The translations under genes and the position numbers were made by a program. From Sphagnum compactum (lineage: Eukaryota; Bryophyta; Sphagnopsida; Sphagnales), in NCBI GenBank assembly GCA_965153455.1, contig OZ234499.1:18348271-18412270 (forward strand): a DNA stretch of 64,000 nucleotides. Reading direction: 5' to 3'. Position 1 is the first letter of the stretch, and each line of letters begins with the position of its first letter. The notes beneath the pieces are model-generated. The model was not told the DNA's origin. It saw only the letters and a list, made by a program, of their open reading frames with translations, and searched no databases. Shown here one piece after another: positions 12,094 through 24,535 of this stretch.

Positions 12094-12497
12094 CTTCTTT
12101 AATGTAAAGTGGGCTTTACTTAGTGGGATTTTAAATGGTTGGAATCAATGTTTGGTGGTTCTCACAATTTGGTTATATAATATATATATTAAATTGAGAT
12201 ATTTTATTGTAATTAAAAAAACTGAAATAATCAAAGTTATTAGCCCAAAAAAGATGAAAAGTGGAAAAATCAAGTTTTTTTCCAAAAATTTTCACATGGC
12301 CACAATTTCTTCCTTTTCAAATTTACCTTCAAATTCTTCCAACACCTTTTCCAAATTTACTTTTCGTCTTAATAAACTTTATTAAATAGTGTTTTGCAAC
12401 CAATTATCCTGTTAACAAATAATAATTTCTCTAAATATTCTAATTATAAATGACATCTCCTAAAATTGGTGAATATACCAATTTAAAAATACATCTT

Positions 12498-14861
12498 TTA
12501 GTTTTTATTTTGACCCCACAATCTATATAATTTGGTGACTAAAAAACCCATAATAAAAAATATGGATTCATTTTTCTCACACCCATTGGAAAGGTTATTT
12601 TGATCTTCTTCACACTCACTTGATAACTTTTGAATATCAACAAATTTGTTAACTAATCTCTTAATTAGTTCATTCATGTTAACAACCATTTCAAAGATAT
12701 TTAGAATATAATTTTTAATGATTCGTTCTTTGCAAAAGCATTTCCATTATATGCTAATCGTTGCAAGTGATGATAACATTTTACAAGCATTGGATATAAT
12801 GATTTTTTATCACATTCCTCAATACAAACACCTCGCTCACAACCACTGAATGAAAATACCAAATGAAGAAATTTAAATTTTGGATTTAACATTAAAAAAA
12901 ACATGTTGTAGGTTTTTCTTTCATCATATTTTCTTTAAAATGAAAGTCAAGAATCCAATACACCACACATTTCTTTTATAATGTTAGACACAAGTAAAAA
13001 CAATTCAATGGCAACTCCAAAACAATCATTCCTAAGATTGTATAACGTTGGTGAAAATTCAACTTCTTTCTTCATCTTCAAGTTTATTGATATGACAAAA
13101 TTTAGAGTAGCACTAAATAATCAATGACCACCAAATTGGTTTGAAACACATGTAGTCGTGACAACTAGAGGCAAACATTCAACAATTGTGTAGGAAATAT
13201 GCTATGTAAAAGGAGGTGGAACTTGGCCATAAACTTGAATTATAGTTTGATTATTATAGCAAAGGGCAATTGCTTTTTAAAACAACAAGGTTTTTTGGAA
13301 CAAAATAATTTTTCTTGCAAACCTACACACAACCAACATTAAAAGTTGTTAAAAAGTTTGAAAAAACCAAAAAAAAAATTGAATGAAAATTGACAAAAAT
13401 TGAAATTTTTTTAAACAAAACTTATAATTTTCCTTGCTTGAATTGAAGTGCTTAGCTTTCATAGGCAAATTCCAAAACCTATATAAGCTTTGTTTCATTA
13501 TTTTTTGCATTTTCTAGATTTTTTGGGCCATGTTATGCATTTATGTAAATATGATTAATTCCTTCATGGACACATATTTGAGGTTTTTGCAAACTTTTTC
13601 TTTTGTTGTTTCATATTGGCATGCTTTGGAAAATGCATGGACAAAACAAGTATTTTGAAAATTTTCATTCAAACCCAAAATCTCACACCTAACCACAAAG
13701 TTTAGTGTTGTTGTCATTCCATTCAAGTCCTTTCATCTTTAACATAAGCAACAATATTTTTTCTTAATCCATATTCATCTAACACTATAATAAAATTTCT
13801 TACCAAAACTTATCCTATATTTTCAATTGCTTCAAACAAATTTATTTTGACATGCTTTAGGTGCCAATCAACCCCCAAGAAATATATCACCAAAGCAAAA
13901 ATGTGATGTGCTCCTTTTAACATCCTTAAATCAAAACTTGATGTGACATAATAACATTTTGCAAGTTTTGACAAAATATATATTTGTTTTGCTTTTACAC
14001 CAAATTGGGCAACACCCCTTGCAAAAAAAACTTTCTCAAAGAAAATAGAATTCTTGAACATAAATGCATTACAAGACACCTGAACCATGTACTTTTCTCA
14101 AATTGAATAGGATGGTAATTTTTGACAACCAAAAGGCCAATGTTTTGTAAGAATTGTTTTTGTTGCACATCATCCTTTTTGAAAGGATTTTTTGCTCTGA
14201 TGTTTTTACATATTGCACTACTAGACACATTAGGCTTTTTTTTTGTTGGTTGTCTTTTTAATATTCCCTTCACAATACTATTTACTTCCTTTTCAAAAAA
14301 TTTGCAATTATAGCATGGTCTACATTCACATAGTTTTTCAAAGCCATTATTCCATTGGTTCTATAATATATTATTACTATTTTCCTTGCTCAAGTTATTG
14401 CTAAATTAGATGCATCAATTGAATTATTGTAACAATACATGCAACACATAACTTGAGGACCTTTTTCATCTATTTCCTTATTATCATATACACAATGAAA
14501 AACCCCACATTTTGTAAATTTGTTATGAAATCTTTGAAATCCTTTTTAAACATGCAAATTTTCAAAATTGACTTGCATCATTTCATAAGTTAGTTTTTAT
14601 TTGTAAATTGGGATTTTCCTTTAAAGCTTTTACAAAACGTTCTTTTCCAGAGAAAGAATACACAAAACTCATTTTCAATTCTTGTAACATTTTCATTTTG
14701 ACTTGATTGTTCCATTTTTTTAACAATCTACTTTTCACAAAGGAATATTTAGAAGCAAATTCATAAGCAAGAATAATTTTTATAAAATGGCCAACAACAA
14801 AATGAAAAATGCAACACTTACCAAACTTGGAAAGGAAAGCTTGAAAAATTCGCCTTTCCAA
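12498..14861 (-). pseudogene. decayed hAT-like transposase
   Basis: Several minus-strand fragments in different frames line up, in order, with the long hAT-type transposase-like proteins I remember from seed-free plant genomes. They are 14861-14583 (with 'QVKMKMLQELKM' and 'SGKERFVKALKENPN'), 14273-13995 ('FKKDDVQQKQFLQNIGLLV'), 14088-13810 ('SSFDLRMLKGAHHIFALVI'), 13726-13541 ('FSKACQYETTKEKVC'), 12904-12701 ('DKKSLYPMLVKCYHHL') and 12689-12498 ('NKFVDIQKLSSECEEDQN'). Frameshifts and stops lie between all of them, so no functional protein can be made. The DNA-binding zinc-finger region would lie at or above 14.86 kb and is not clear. No terminal inverted repeats or 8-bp target duplication were identified. 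The hAT assignment comes from overall resemblance, not from an alignment. Confidence 0.6.
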
Positions 14862-15695
14862 GACTTGTACAAAAAAACTGAAAAATAAAATACTAATCTA
14901 GCAAAATCAAGAAGCAAAACAACAAGCAAAGTGAAATGGCAAGATGGAACAATAAGCAAGGCAAAGAAACAAGGGTCAAAATGGTATTTCAAGGTGTTCT
15001 TAACCAACATGTGACACACCAATCTGTCTTTCATGATTATAAAACTCGCACACTCATTTTCCATCAAGCATTTGCTCATTGTCAAGGTCATATATAATTC
15101 ACAACTAGTGTTGGGGCATGTGCACATATTATAGCATCATGGCAAGGCTTGGGGCTATTCTTTGTAGACAAGATGCTGATCACTGGATTGGGCTGTAAAG
15201 AATTTTATGAGAATAGATCTAGATGCTTGGCATTTATCAGCAACTAACAAAATTGGGTTCTGTTCTTCACTACTGTAGTTGATGCATTTGAAGTACAAGT
15301 AAGATTACCCAAGTATCAAATAGTTAGCTATAAACGGATATGTTGGCTCAGAGAGACTATGGAAAAAAATTTGGTTTTCGTAATCGTCCCACATTTTCAG
15401 GAATGTTCATAAGCTGTTACTGTAAACCTGTGAGTTGAGATTTTGCCTGAACTTCTTGGAACATTTCTTATTTGAATTGTTGCTGGTTTGAACTTTGCCA
15501 CGAGCCTCAGCAGAATCATTACACAACAAGTTGCTTGTTTTTAATCATCATCCTTTACTTACAAGGCAATCCTCTCCATGTTTTTTATCTGATGCATGAT
15601 ATATATACTTCACCAAATGTCATACATGAAATTATTACAAAATTTGATGATGAATGAAAAGAGAAAGCTTGAGCTTTATATATGGACCACTCTCT
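14862..15695. other. spacer downstream of DRC11
   Basis: No gene was recognised. The part next to 15695 is expected to hold the 3' UTR and polyadenylation signals of the minus-strand DRC11 gene. 'aataaa'-like words occur on the minus strand, but none can be singled out. Confidence 0.5.
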
Positions 15696-18600
15696 TTATT
15701 TCTTCTTCTTTGTCTTCTTGTTCTTGTCTTCTGGCAGCTGCTTCTTTTTCTTGTCATTTGGGTCTTCTGCCACTGGTTGTGGATCCTTGCCAAAGTTCTG
15801 CAGAGTACATGAATTTTTGTTTTTTGCCCTCATATCAAATAGCTAGCTATAAACAAACACTCTTTTCTCTGGGTCAGTATTGTTGGTAACATTTACTTTT
15901 GCAAGCTCTTTGGTTCACATGTCCTGCAAGAATCTCATTATATTCAAGCAGATCTTTGTTGTTATATATATATATGCATGCATTGTAGTGAGCTCTATAG
16001 CTGCAGGATGTGTGTACCTTGGCAATGAGGAGAAGTGCAGGATCAATGGGATTGAATTTGTAGAGATGGTCCATGACTTCTTCAACCTCCAATTTCACCC
16101 TTGTCACCTAAAAACATTTCAAGTACGCGTCTTTTGTGGGCCCCTAAGATTAGCAGTGATGGAAAGTGGACCAACATTCAGCAAAAGAAGTCTTACCTTA
16201 CTTTGTTTTTTCTTCAGACTTGTTGTTTCCCAGACCATCAAATTTGTGCTCAAAAGAATCACAGGAAGAACATTAATGATGCTATGAAGGTAAGCACTTT
16301 CTTTATCACCACTGGTTCACTTAGAAAGCAATTGTGTAAACAATCGACTGATTGGCAGCTTTACCTTCCGGATGCGTTGAGTTGTTAGTACCAATTTACA
16401 GATTTCTTCAATGTCGCCAATACTGTAGTTGGCGGAGAGTGTAGCCAATATTGAGACATTGAAATGGTGATCCAAGACAGCACCATGCCTCTCCAACAAA
16501 CCACGCCAAAGCTGCCCTAGTGCACCATGATCTGGATATGGGGTGTAGATCCGCTTTGTGAAGAATTTACAGAAGTTTGCTGTAGCTTTTGTAGGACCCT
16601 TCTTTCCTTGCAAATTCTACATCCTCACAATTTTTAAGGGGAGTGGTCAATTACAAGATGATTCTTGCTATGAAGAAAAAATATGGGTGGAGTGTTAACA
16701 TCAAATAGCACTGTACCTGAGGCTTGCTGGTAGTGCCCACAAAGATCACTCTTTCCCCAGGATTGATGGCTTTCAGCTCCTGAGTCAATCCCTTCTTGAT
16801 GCGGTTTGGTTTATCCTTCAACCCATAAGCTTTCATCTTCTTCTTGTCTGTCACAAACACCTGTCTCCAGCAGAAAAAGATGTTCATTGTTCTTTCAATC
16901 CTTTTGACCAGCATAATATTTGATGGGTAGAAGATTCTAGAGATACACATTTTGATGTTGTTGATTTCCATCAATGGAGACTTTGTGAGCAGTACATTCA
17001 AGGTTTGATGTGTGACTGCTAGTTCTTGCAACAATCTATCTCTACAACTGAGCTCAGCTGCTAATTTTGTTAGATCTGTTTGGTGTTGGCATATGAAACT
17101 ACAAACACTCCAAAACTGCAGGTACAAAATGTGCAGGTGCAAAACTTGATCAACGTCTTCGATGTAGATCATGGAGGGTGCCATAATCTTGGCTATTTTG
17201 AAGGAGATCTGTAGCATCCTGTTGATGTTTTTTGCACCTGGATATTTTCCATCAATCACGCTTGCTGACAGATTCAAGAATGTTGCCCCAGCTGCCTGAC
17301 AGGCAGCATGCGCCTGTCCAACTTCATTCAAGACACTTCAGGATTACTACAGTCTTCACTCTGCCTTGAGAGTGAACAAAATTTTGGGCTTAGATTTGAT
17401 GGGATTTTTGTTGGGTGATATCTACAACCCTGCATCTTATACAAGGAGTATATGATGTAGTTCTAAGAGATTTCTAAATGCCACAAGGTAGGCTTGCTAC
17501 TCACAGAATCATCTGTTTGGAAATTGACCATCTGAACTATCAGGTTCTCAACAATTTTGATTCCCAAAAAGAAATGTTTGCTGATCCCTCTTGCAGAGGG
17601 TTTCCTATGTCCTCTGTCTTTTGCAGTAGAGTGTCATGTACCAGAAGGGTTTTGCCAGTCTTTGGAGCACCATGCAAGAGAAGAGATCTCACGAAGGGTG
17701 CATTCTCATTCACAATTTGTGATGCTAGGGGAAGCACAGCATACTCAATTGTAAGTCTCTTTGCCTGCCAGAGAATCCAAAACCAATTATTTGAAATGCA
17801 AAAGGCAAAGAAACAGGTACACATTGATTATGTGTAGTGTGGTTTCCTCAGAGCTCTGAATGCAAATTGTATATGATTTCAAAAACGCACCATATAGAGA
17901 ATACTACTGCAAGATGATGATCAGTAGGATGGGAATGTTTGATTTCTTATTAGTGTGCATAAAACTTTGTGATTTTTTAGTGTAGACTTCCTCAAGTTAG
18001 TGGCAAAGGCATTTTGTTCCTTTTTGTTGTCATAGAACAGGAATGGGGCAGAGAAACACCTGAGCCATGCTGTTATCCAATCCCCAGGCTTTGATGGGGT
18101 CTTGTTCTACTCCTTGAAGCCACTCCTCACAAATGTACTCATCAAATGTGCGCTTGGGACATACTTGCAGAATTCCCTCTTTGACAAGCTCTGTGAACAA
18201 TGACTCTACTGAGAATTTCTCTGTTTTGTCTTTCTTTCTCTTGGGCTTTTTCTTCTTTGTTGGGTCTTCAGGTGGAGGAGGCTCTTTTGCCGCTGCTTCC
18301 TTCTTGGCTTTTGCTTTTGCAATCCTATCTTTCTTTGCCTATATCAGAGGCACCATCTGGTATTAGCAAACAACTTGGAAATGCTAATCCTATCAACAAG
18401 TACTAGAATTCTACCATGCCATTGTGCAGGGAAGAGTTATATGAATGTGATTTGCCTGCTGCTTTTCAGCCTTCAACTGGGCTTTGAATTCTTTTTCTCT
18501 TCCTTCCTTCTTGGCTTGCTTCAAGGCTATCTTTATTGCCTCCTTCTTGTCTCGAGCAAGTTTCTTCTTCAATTGCAATATAAGTTCCTTTGAGGCTACA

Positions 18601-21600
18601 TCCACATTTAACCGCACCTGCCCAACACAGTATGTCATGCAATTTTTACCCAAACCCATTGAAGAGAGCTTAAGATGTTTCCCTGTCAATTGCCAATAAA
18701 GGACTTTCTTTGTGTGCTACTTAGCCATGAAAGCTGCAATTCAAAATCCCATGTCAATGACACACCTCAAAGATGCACTTGTGAACTAACTGGACAGAGA
18801 AACCTAATTCTGAAATTGGGTGTTCAACCATAATGGCAGTCTAGGGGTTTGACAAATAAGAAAAATGCAAGCCTGCTTTTGTAGCATCAGTTGTCAGAAT
18901 ATTTCAGATTTGAAGTAGTTAAGATTGGCTACACTTGTTGGCAGAGCTTCTGTGCAATGTGATCCTTGTACCTAAACTAGGCAAACAAACAAACTACCAA
19001 CTTGTGGTGCAGTAGCTTACCTCCTCAAAAACAAGAGGGCGCAAGGTGTTTTTCAGAATCTCAGGGATGAAGGTCTGCTCATGGTTGTCAAAGTCATCTT
19101 TATCATGCCAAGTCTTGAGGTAACTCTCAATTGAATGTTGTATGTGTCTGCCAAAATAGTTTGGACACATGGGGGGAAGGTCTGCATCTTCATCAGGTAG
19201 TGGCATCCGAATGGGCATCTTTGCTGGCTTCTTTTTTTTCTTCCTCCCACTGTCCTCACCCTTTTTCTTCTTCTTCTCATCTTCCGGCCTCCATAGCTCT
19301 GGAGGTGGATCAATTATATCCTTGCTCCCTCCAGCAGCAGGCCTTGGATATGGAGGGTAAAAATTTGTGTCAGGATCTCGGTTCTCATTCAACCATACAT
19401 TTATCCTCTCCTGCAATACATGCCACATATATGCCCATCATTCTTACAGATCTTGGGATTCAAGCTTTGAGGACTACAGTTTAGTTTATGTTGGAAGAAT
19501 ATGAAAGAGAAGAGTTCAGTGAAGTCCCATTTTAACACAAACTAAACTGTAGTTTGTGTTCTAACACAATCTTGGATCAAGTTTATATGTTCCAGGGACT
19601 CAATGATTCAGTGCTTTGAAAGGGTAAACGACAAAACACCTGCATGATTTCACGCATTTCTTGGCCTTCAATTTCTATTATTTTCTGTTTCATATCCATC
19701 ATGGAATTTGTCTCCTCCAGTTTGTTGGCTTCCTGTATCTTCTTCCTCCTTTCAAGATTGCTTTGCAGGCGTATTTGAGGATCTTTTGGGTCAGGAGGAA
19801 TAAAATTGTTCATGTCTGGAGCATTGAACAGTACAACGGCACGTGTTCAAACACAAGCAAGGTACTCTATCTAGTCAAAACAAGTAGTGTGTCTTTCCAA
19901 TTGATTGTTAGTGCAGATCTGGAGTACAAGAGTTACAAAGTAGCAAGAATTTTTAGGCCTTTATACACAACACCTTGCAAATTGTTGGCTGAATCTGGAG
20001 AGAAGTGATACTAAGTTCAAAATTATTTTTGCTTCTAGATGTTGCACACAGTGAGAAGATCATGGTGCTCCAACTCGAAATTCCTAAGACACAGAAAGAT
20101 GCACATATGAGAAGTATAAAACATTACGATAAGCTTGATAGGAAGGAAGATGTCTTACGGATCAATGTGAGCTCATCTAATACTGTCCTTTCTGTTTGGA
20201 GTCTTGCATTGAAACCCCGGGTGCTTGTTGAAAGCTTAGTTAAGGTCACAGTTTATGCTGCTGGATTTTTCTTCTCTCTTTCAACAGGTAACGAGTGGGT
20301 GTACAATAGATGTCTAAGTCTATTGCTGCAGATCTTTTGCCACAATCAAACTAAACACATGTGGGTTGTAAATCAAAACAGCTTAGAGCTTTCATTATTT
20401 CAAGCTCCAACTTGCTAAAAATACAACGTGCAAACACAGGCAAATTTTGTCTCTTATAAAGGATACATGCATTGCATCACAGCACAAGCACTGTCTTTAG
20501 TGTGTGATTTGATTCCAGATCGCTGCCTCTCAAGCTCAGTTTCCTGCATAATCCTATAATCCATACGCTTATCATACTTTAGTTGAAGCCATTTTGTATG
20601 CAATCAGTTAGTGGCAAACATAGTGCAAAATTATGTTCTGTGTCTCTGTCACCAAGTAGCACATTGAGAAGGTGAAGGTGGTTAAGAAGGGAAACTTGGC
20701 ACTACTTGATTCTGGTCAACTCTGCAATCCTTTTCCTACTCTGCCTTCCCCTCTCCTCTGCCTGCATCACAGCAAGCAGCATCACTTTTAGCAAGAGGCA
20801 GCAAATCCATAGAGTAATGACCTGTGCATGTGCTTGACAAAAAGCACAATTTCCGCATTAGAATAATGGTCCTGGATTCTTGTTTTTTGGTTTTTTGAAA
20901 ATGGAATTTTGCTTAGTATCAGTGTTGTGGTCAATGTACTCATATGTTGTACTAGACACACCCATGAGCTTCTCCCTTACAGCTTCTTCATCTGCTTCTA
21001 TCTGCTTCAAGCTGATGTGGGTGATTGTAGAATAGCAGGATAGAGAAACATTCACCTGGATCAAGGCAACAGCTTCATCTGGAGTCATAGGAGGTGGTGG
21101 TACCACAACTTCTCTTCTGTGTTTCCTATCTTGAAACTCCTTTGCTTGTTTTTCAGCTAATGCAATCTGTGCCCTTTCTTTTGCTCGTGCCTCTTCAGCT
21201 GAAATGTGCGCTGCAATCTGCCTCAAGTACACTGACACATAAATAGATCCTTAAATTGGTTCTCTCCCTCTATTACCCACTTGAGAGACAAAAATTTTCC
21301 ATGGATCCTCTTGCTTGCTTTCAATCTCTTATGGTGTGAGGAGTAGGCTGAAACAACTTTGATTTCCATGTGTTAAATGAGAATTTTTAGAGAAAGAAAA
21401 GGCGTTCACCAAGTATGTTTCACGAGCTTCAAGAAGGGATCGGTTATCATCTGTGAGAAAGTGAGGAGGGACTATATTGAGGGCATCTGGCCCCATACCC
21501 ATCTCCAGCTGCCACCCTCAATCCATTTGTACATGTAAATGTTTCTGTGAAGAACTTTAATGGACTCACTAAGCATTTGTTTTAGAATCGAAAACATCTA

Positions 21601-22545
21601 TCAAGAATGCTTCAATTTTTTGCTATGGATTACAAAACTTTTACAACTTTGTCATTGCAAAACTAGGTTAATAAGACTTGCCAGAATGTCATCCAAATGG
21701 TAGTACTCCTTGTTATTGTTGAGCTCCACCATCCACTGTCATCATATGCATGCCTTTCAAGTTTGGTCCATCTCTCTCTTCTACTCAATTCTTGATCCTA
21801 TATCTTCATTGGACTCATTAAGCATTTGTTTTTCAGGCTCTTTGTTTAGAGAACAAAAAACCCAACTCAGCTATTGCTTTCTGATTCTATTTGGATTCCA
21901 CAAATGAACATTTTTGGTACTACAAATTATTGCAAGCATCAAATTCATTTGGTCGACATGACTCACTCCTTTGATTTCTAACAATCGACCAATACAGGCC
22001 TCAAGTGCATTCCTGGCATCACGACGCTTTTGAGGATGCACAATCTGCAACAGACAGAATTCTGCCCCAAATTCAGGTCTGCAATTCACACCATATCTGA
22101 TTGAGCAAATTGAGAATCTGATTTATGCATGCAAAACTCTTGGCATCTGCATGAGCACAGGGTAAGTCCAGTGACCTGATCATATGAATCTTCAAGTTGT
22201 CGGTATACTTGTAAATACATTACATAAATCTTCGCAAACTGAGGTAATGTCTGCAAAGTACAGAAGCAGGTCAGAGGTGTAATGCAGATGCTTCACCTTC
22301 AACATATCTGCTTGTAACCCTAATCATCATTTTTAGTAATTTCAAAGAAACAATTTGGTTGCTTGAAATCTCGAATGCAGCTTGCGGTTTCCTCTTGAAA
22401 GTCATTAACAGCCATAAATGAGGAAACAGAATTAAGCCTCATAAGGGGAGCTAGAGTTGAGTTTTGAAACCAATGGCCATTCTTCAATCTTTTCTGGGAA
22501 CTCCAATTTTAGGAGCTCCATGAGTCCCACCATTGCTGCTGTCCA
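15696..22545 (-). CDS. DRC11: dynein regulatory complex subunit 11 (IQ and AAA domain protein), 5' partial
   Basis: Eighteen exons join in phase: 22545-22471, 22250-22176, 22044-21967, 21735-21682, 21508-21410, 21217-21056, 20761-20706, 20553-20492, 19815-19640, 19410-19021, 18617-18456, 18338-18060, 17764-17642, 17313-17146, 16860-16717, 16616-16365, 16107-16018 and 15797-15696. They encode 848 residues; the animal protein is about 820. The start-codon exon was not located. Visible: the family's N-terminal 'YVMYLQVYRQLEDSYDQIV' and 'HPQKRRDARNAL'; an IQ motif at 180-190 (IQAEERGRQSR, split across an intron); a Lys-rich coiled coil around 380-500; Walker A GAPKTGKT at 588-595; Walker-B-like IYIEDVD at 646-652, atypical as is usual in this family; 'FVGTTSKP' sensor region; AAA lid; Lys-rich tail. 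DRC11 belongs to the nexin-dynein regulatory complex linking axonemal doublets, so expression should follow sperm formation. Two introns appear to start with GC (after 21682 and 18456). Confidence 0.9.
19474..19560. repeat. inverted repeat inside a DRC11 intron
   Basis: The arm 19474-19492 is complementary to 19534-19552 with 18 of 19 bases matching, leaving a loop of about 41 bases. The second arm also forms a smaller perfect palindrome, 10-base arms around a 7-base loop, at 19534-19560. The structure lies in the intron between the exons ending at 19640 and starting at 19410. It could be a remnant of a small MITE; no target duplication was established. Confidence 0.7.
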
Positions 22546-22923
22546 CTGTAGATCATATGTTCTGTTCAATCAGTTGCATTATCAAAGTCAATAAAGATTA
22601 CAATAACTTCAATGCAATTTTGTTCATGACCCTAGTTTCTGAGAGTACTGTCACAGTCCCATGTACAACATGTTGCAATTGAGAAATTATGTTTGGCAGC
22701 AGTGTTGCAGATATGTAGACATGTGACTACAGCTTGTGTGCAATTTACGTGACAAAAGCATCGATTCATCTAGTTGCTGCTCATGGCTTTTGTTTTCTAA
22801 ATCAACATGATAGCTTAATGAGTTTCAAGTAAAGTGTGGTGAGGATTGAGAAACTTACTCATGTGACATGATAAAAATAGAATGTTACAGCTGAATCAAT
22901 AGATTGATCCACAGCATGAAAAC

Positions 22924-23010
22924 CTTAATGAGGAGCTTCCTTGAACTGATGTAGGCCTGTATTGCAATTTCAAGGGTTTTCTTGCATCCGTCTACTACTT
23001 TGTTGCACAA
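22924..23010 (-). other. possible additional 5' exon of DRC11
   Basis: On the minus strand an open segment encodes '..VVDGCKKTLEIAIQAYI' and then 'SSRKLLIK', ending at a GTTTTC donor in phase 0, the phase needed to join the exon starting at 22545. Its composition looks coding. However, it has no Met, its upstream acceptor is uncertain, and I see no convincing similarity to the known DRC11 N-terminus. It may belong to something else or be chance. Confidence 0.25.
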
Positions 23011-24188
23011 GATTGTTCCTCAGCAATCAACCCTGCCCCTTCAAACAATCTTATCATTAAGCACCATGGATCTAGACTCCCATGTTTCGAGCACTCCTCC
23101 CTTTATGGGGTAAGAAATCACTTCCCAAAAAATCACTTGTGTGTCACATCTCTTTGCATTTTTGCTCCTACATCCAAATAGGTCAAAGAGCTTCCACAGT
23201 GAGATTTTCTCCCTATGCCCATTGCCCTCTCTTCGGCTTCTTCACAAACTTTATGTCTCCTCTTTTCATCCTATCCTTGTTTTGGGGCTTTTTTTCCTCA
23301 ATGCTTTCTTCTTTCAAGTTTCCAAAGACCAGTGAAAAATATCTCACACCGCACAAATCCTTTGCAAAATCTACTGTACATTCCTTTTACTGGTAATGAG
23401 CATTACTCATTTCAAAACACCAATTTTTTTGAAAACCCTTCCAATATCTTTCAACACACCAATCACACCAACTCAATTCCAATGCAGGAAAGGACTCAAA
23501 ATTAACACCCAGGCCCGGTAAGGAAATATGGTCAGAATCCAGATACAGGATTCAAAACGTCATTCAGTCAAGCTCCTACACAATGTCCACATTTTTGGAA
23601 GGAAACTTGACTACAAAACAAAACAAAACAAAGAGGATGCAAAAAGTGATGATGTGTTTGTGCAGTCATAGGATTTCCAGGAGAAGGGACTTTTGACAGT
23701 TAAGTCTGTTCAGTTGCAAAATAAATGGAAAAGTCTTAGTTTGTTGGAATCAACCACCAATCTATGAAGACAGGATTTCCCCAATGGACAAAGCACATTC
23801 ATCTATAAACTAGTTACTCTCCCACTCATTGCTGTGCAGAATTCAAGGTCATTCTAGAAGCAGGGATGGCATATACAGAACAATACACAAGGAAGTCACA
23901 GATGAGGTCAAGGGATGAGATGGTAAACTTTGGCTGGCAGAGCAAGTATGTAACCATGAAATCAAACTCAAACCTCTTTGGAAAAATCATACTGATGATG
24001 ACTCCCTTGTTGAAGCACACCCATTTTGAGCCCTAAAACCTTTGAAGAAATCCCCACCACCATCACCACATGCGAATAACAAAATGCACTTTATATTTTT
24101 GTTTGAGTTTCCACCCATCAACCCATCAGCAATTGGTCGTTTAGTGGTGAGTTATTATTACCCTGAGAAACACAGTGACGCAGATTTC
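23011..24188. other. spacer, no gene recognised
   Basis: Plus-strand frames at 23082-23505 are rich in Phe, Leu and Ser and look like chance open frames. The proximal part may contain the 5' end of the DRC11 transcript, and the distal part the 3' UTR of the exon ending at 24189. Confidence 0.4.
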
Positions 24189-24535
24189 CTATTTTAGGAG
24201 CTCTTCAAGATCAACATTGAGACGCATTGAAATGTTGGAGATCAATTCTGGTTCCCATTTGGGCAATAATGGAGAATCTCGAAATTTTTTTACGTTCCAT
24301 TTAGCCTTTGCAACTTGGGACAGAAGAGTTGACAAAGCTATCATCTGTTCATAAGTGGGGCACCTGTTGCATTCTTCCAATTCAGACTTCAGGAATGTTG
24401 ATGATGGGTGAAACCAAATTAACGCACTATTGCCCCAAAATTGGAGACTGTAGTTGTGCCTCCTGAAATATCTTCCATTGCCCAAATAATTTTTATACCC
24501 AGCAGCTGAATTAGTCATGATAGTTCTGTTGCAAG
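24189..24535 (-). CDS. last exon of an unrecognised gene (partial)
   Basis: On the minus strand a polypyrimidine tract of twelve T runs into CACAG at 24540-24536. After it an open frame of 115 codons ends at the stop 24189-24191, entering with two bases of a split codon. The peptide has ordinary globular composition, with features such as 'CNRTIMTNSAAGYKNYLG', 'FRRHNYSLQFWGNSALIW', 'ELEECNRCPTYEQMIAL' and 'FRDSPLLPKWEPELI'. A strong splice acceptor, good codon composition and a clean stop support a real terminal exon. I could not name the family. No matching upstream exon was found between 24.6 and 26 kb; the short frame beginning at the ATG near 24799 has a GTGAGT donor, but its phase does not fit. 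It may be an orphan exon of a broken gene. Confidence 0.5.

Larger units (their letters stand above)
7434..12497. other. AT-rich gene-free interval
   Basis: Five kilobases without a supportable gene. The stretch from about 9750 to 10690 is less AT-rich and has short open frames on both strands, none recognised; it may be the remains of an old insertion. Dispersed repeats, a G19 run and an AT microsatellite lie inside and are listed separately. Confidence 0.55.

Noticed and set aside
16113-16364. Segment 'HKFDGLGNNKSEEKTK' in the penultimate DRC11 interval, considered as an exon
   Set aside because: Its frame is not compatible with the neighbouring exon phases, and the direct junction matches the family's AAA lid and tail.
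20005-20418. 137-codon plus-strand frame
   Set aside because: It lies antisense within a DRC11 intron, resembles no protein and has no splice or promoter support.
20858-21055. Open segment 'LKQIEADEEAVREKLM' between two DRC11 exons, considered as an extra exon
   Set aside because: Direct joining of the flanking exons rebuilds a perfect IQ motif, and the segment's donor phase does not fit.
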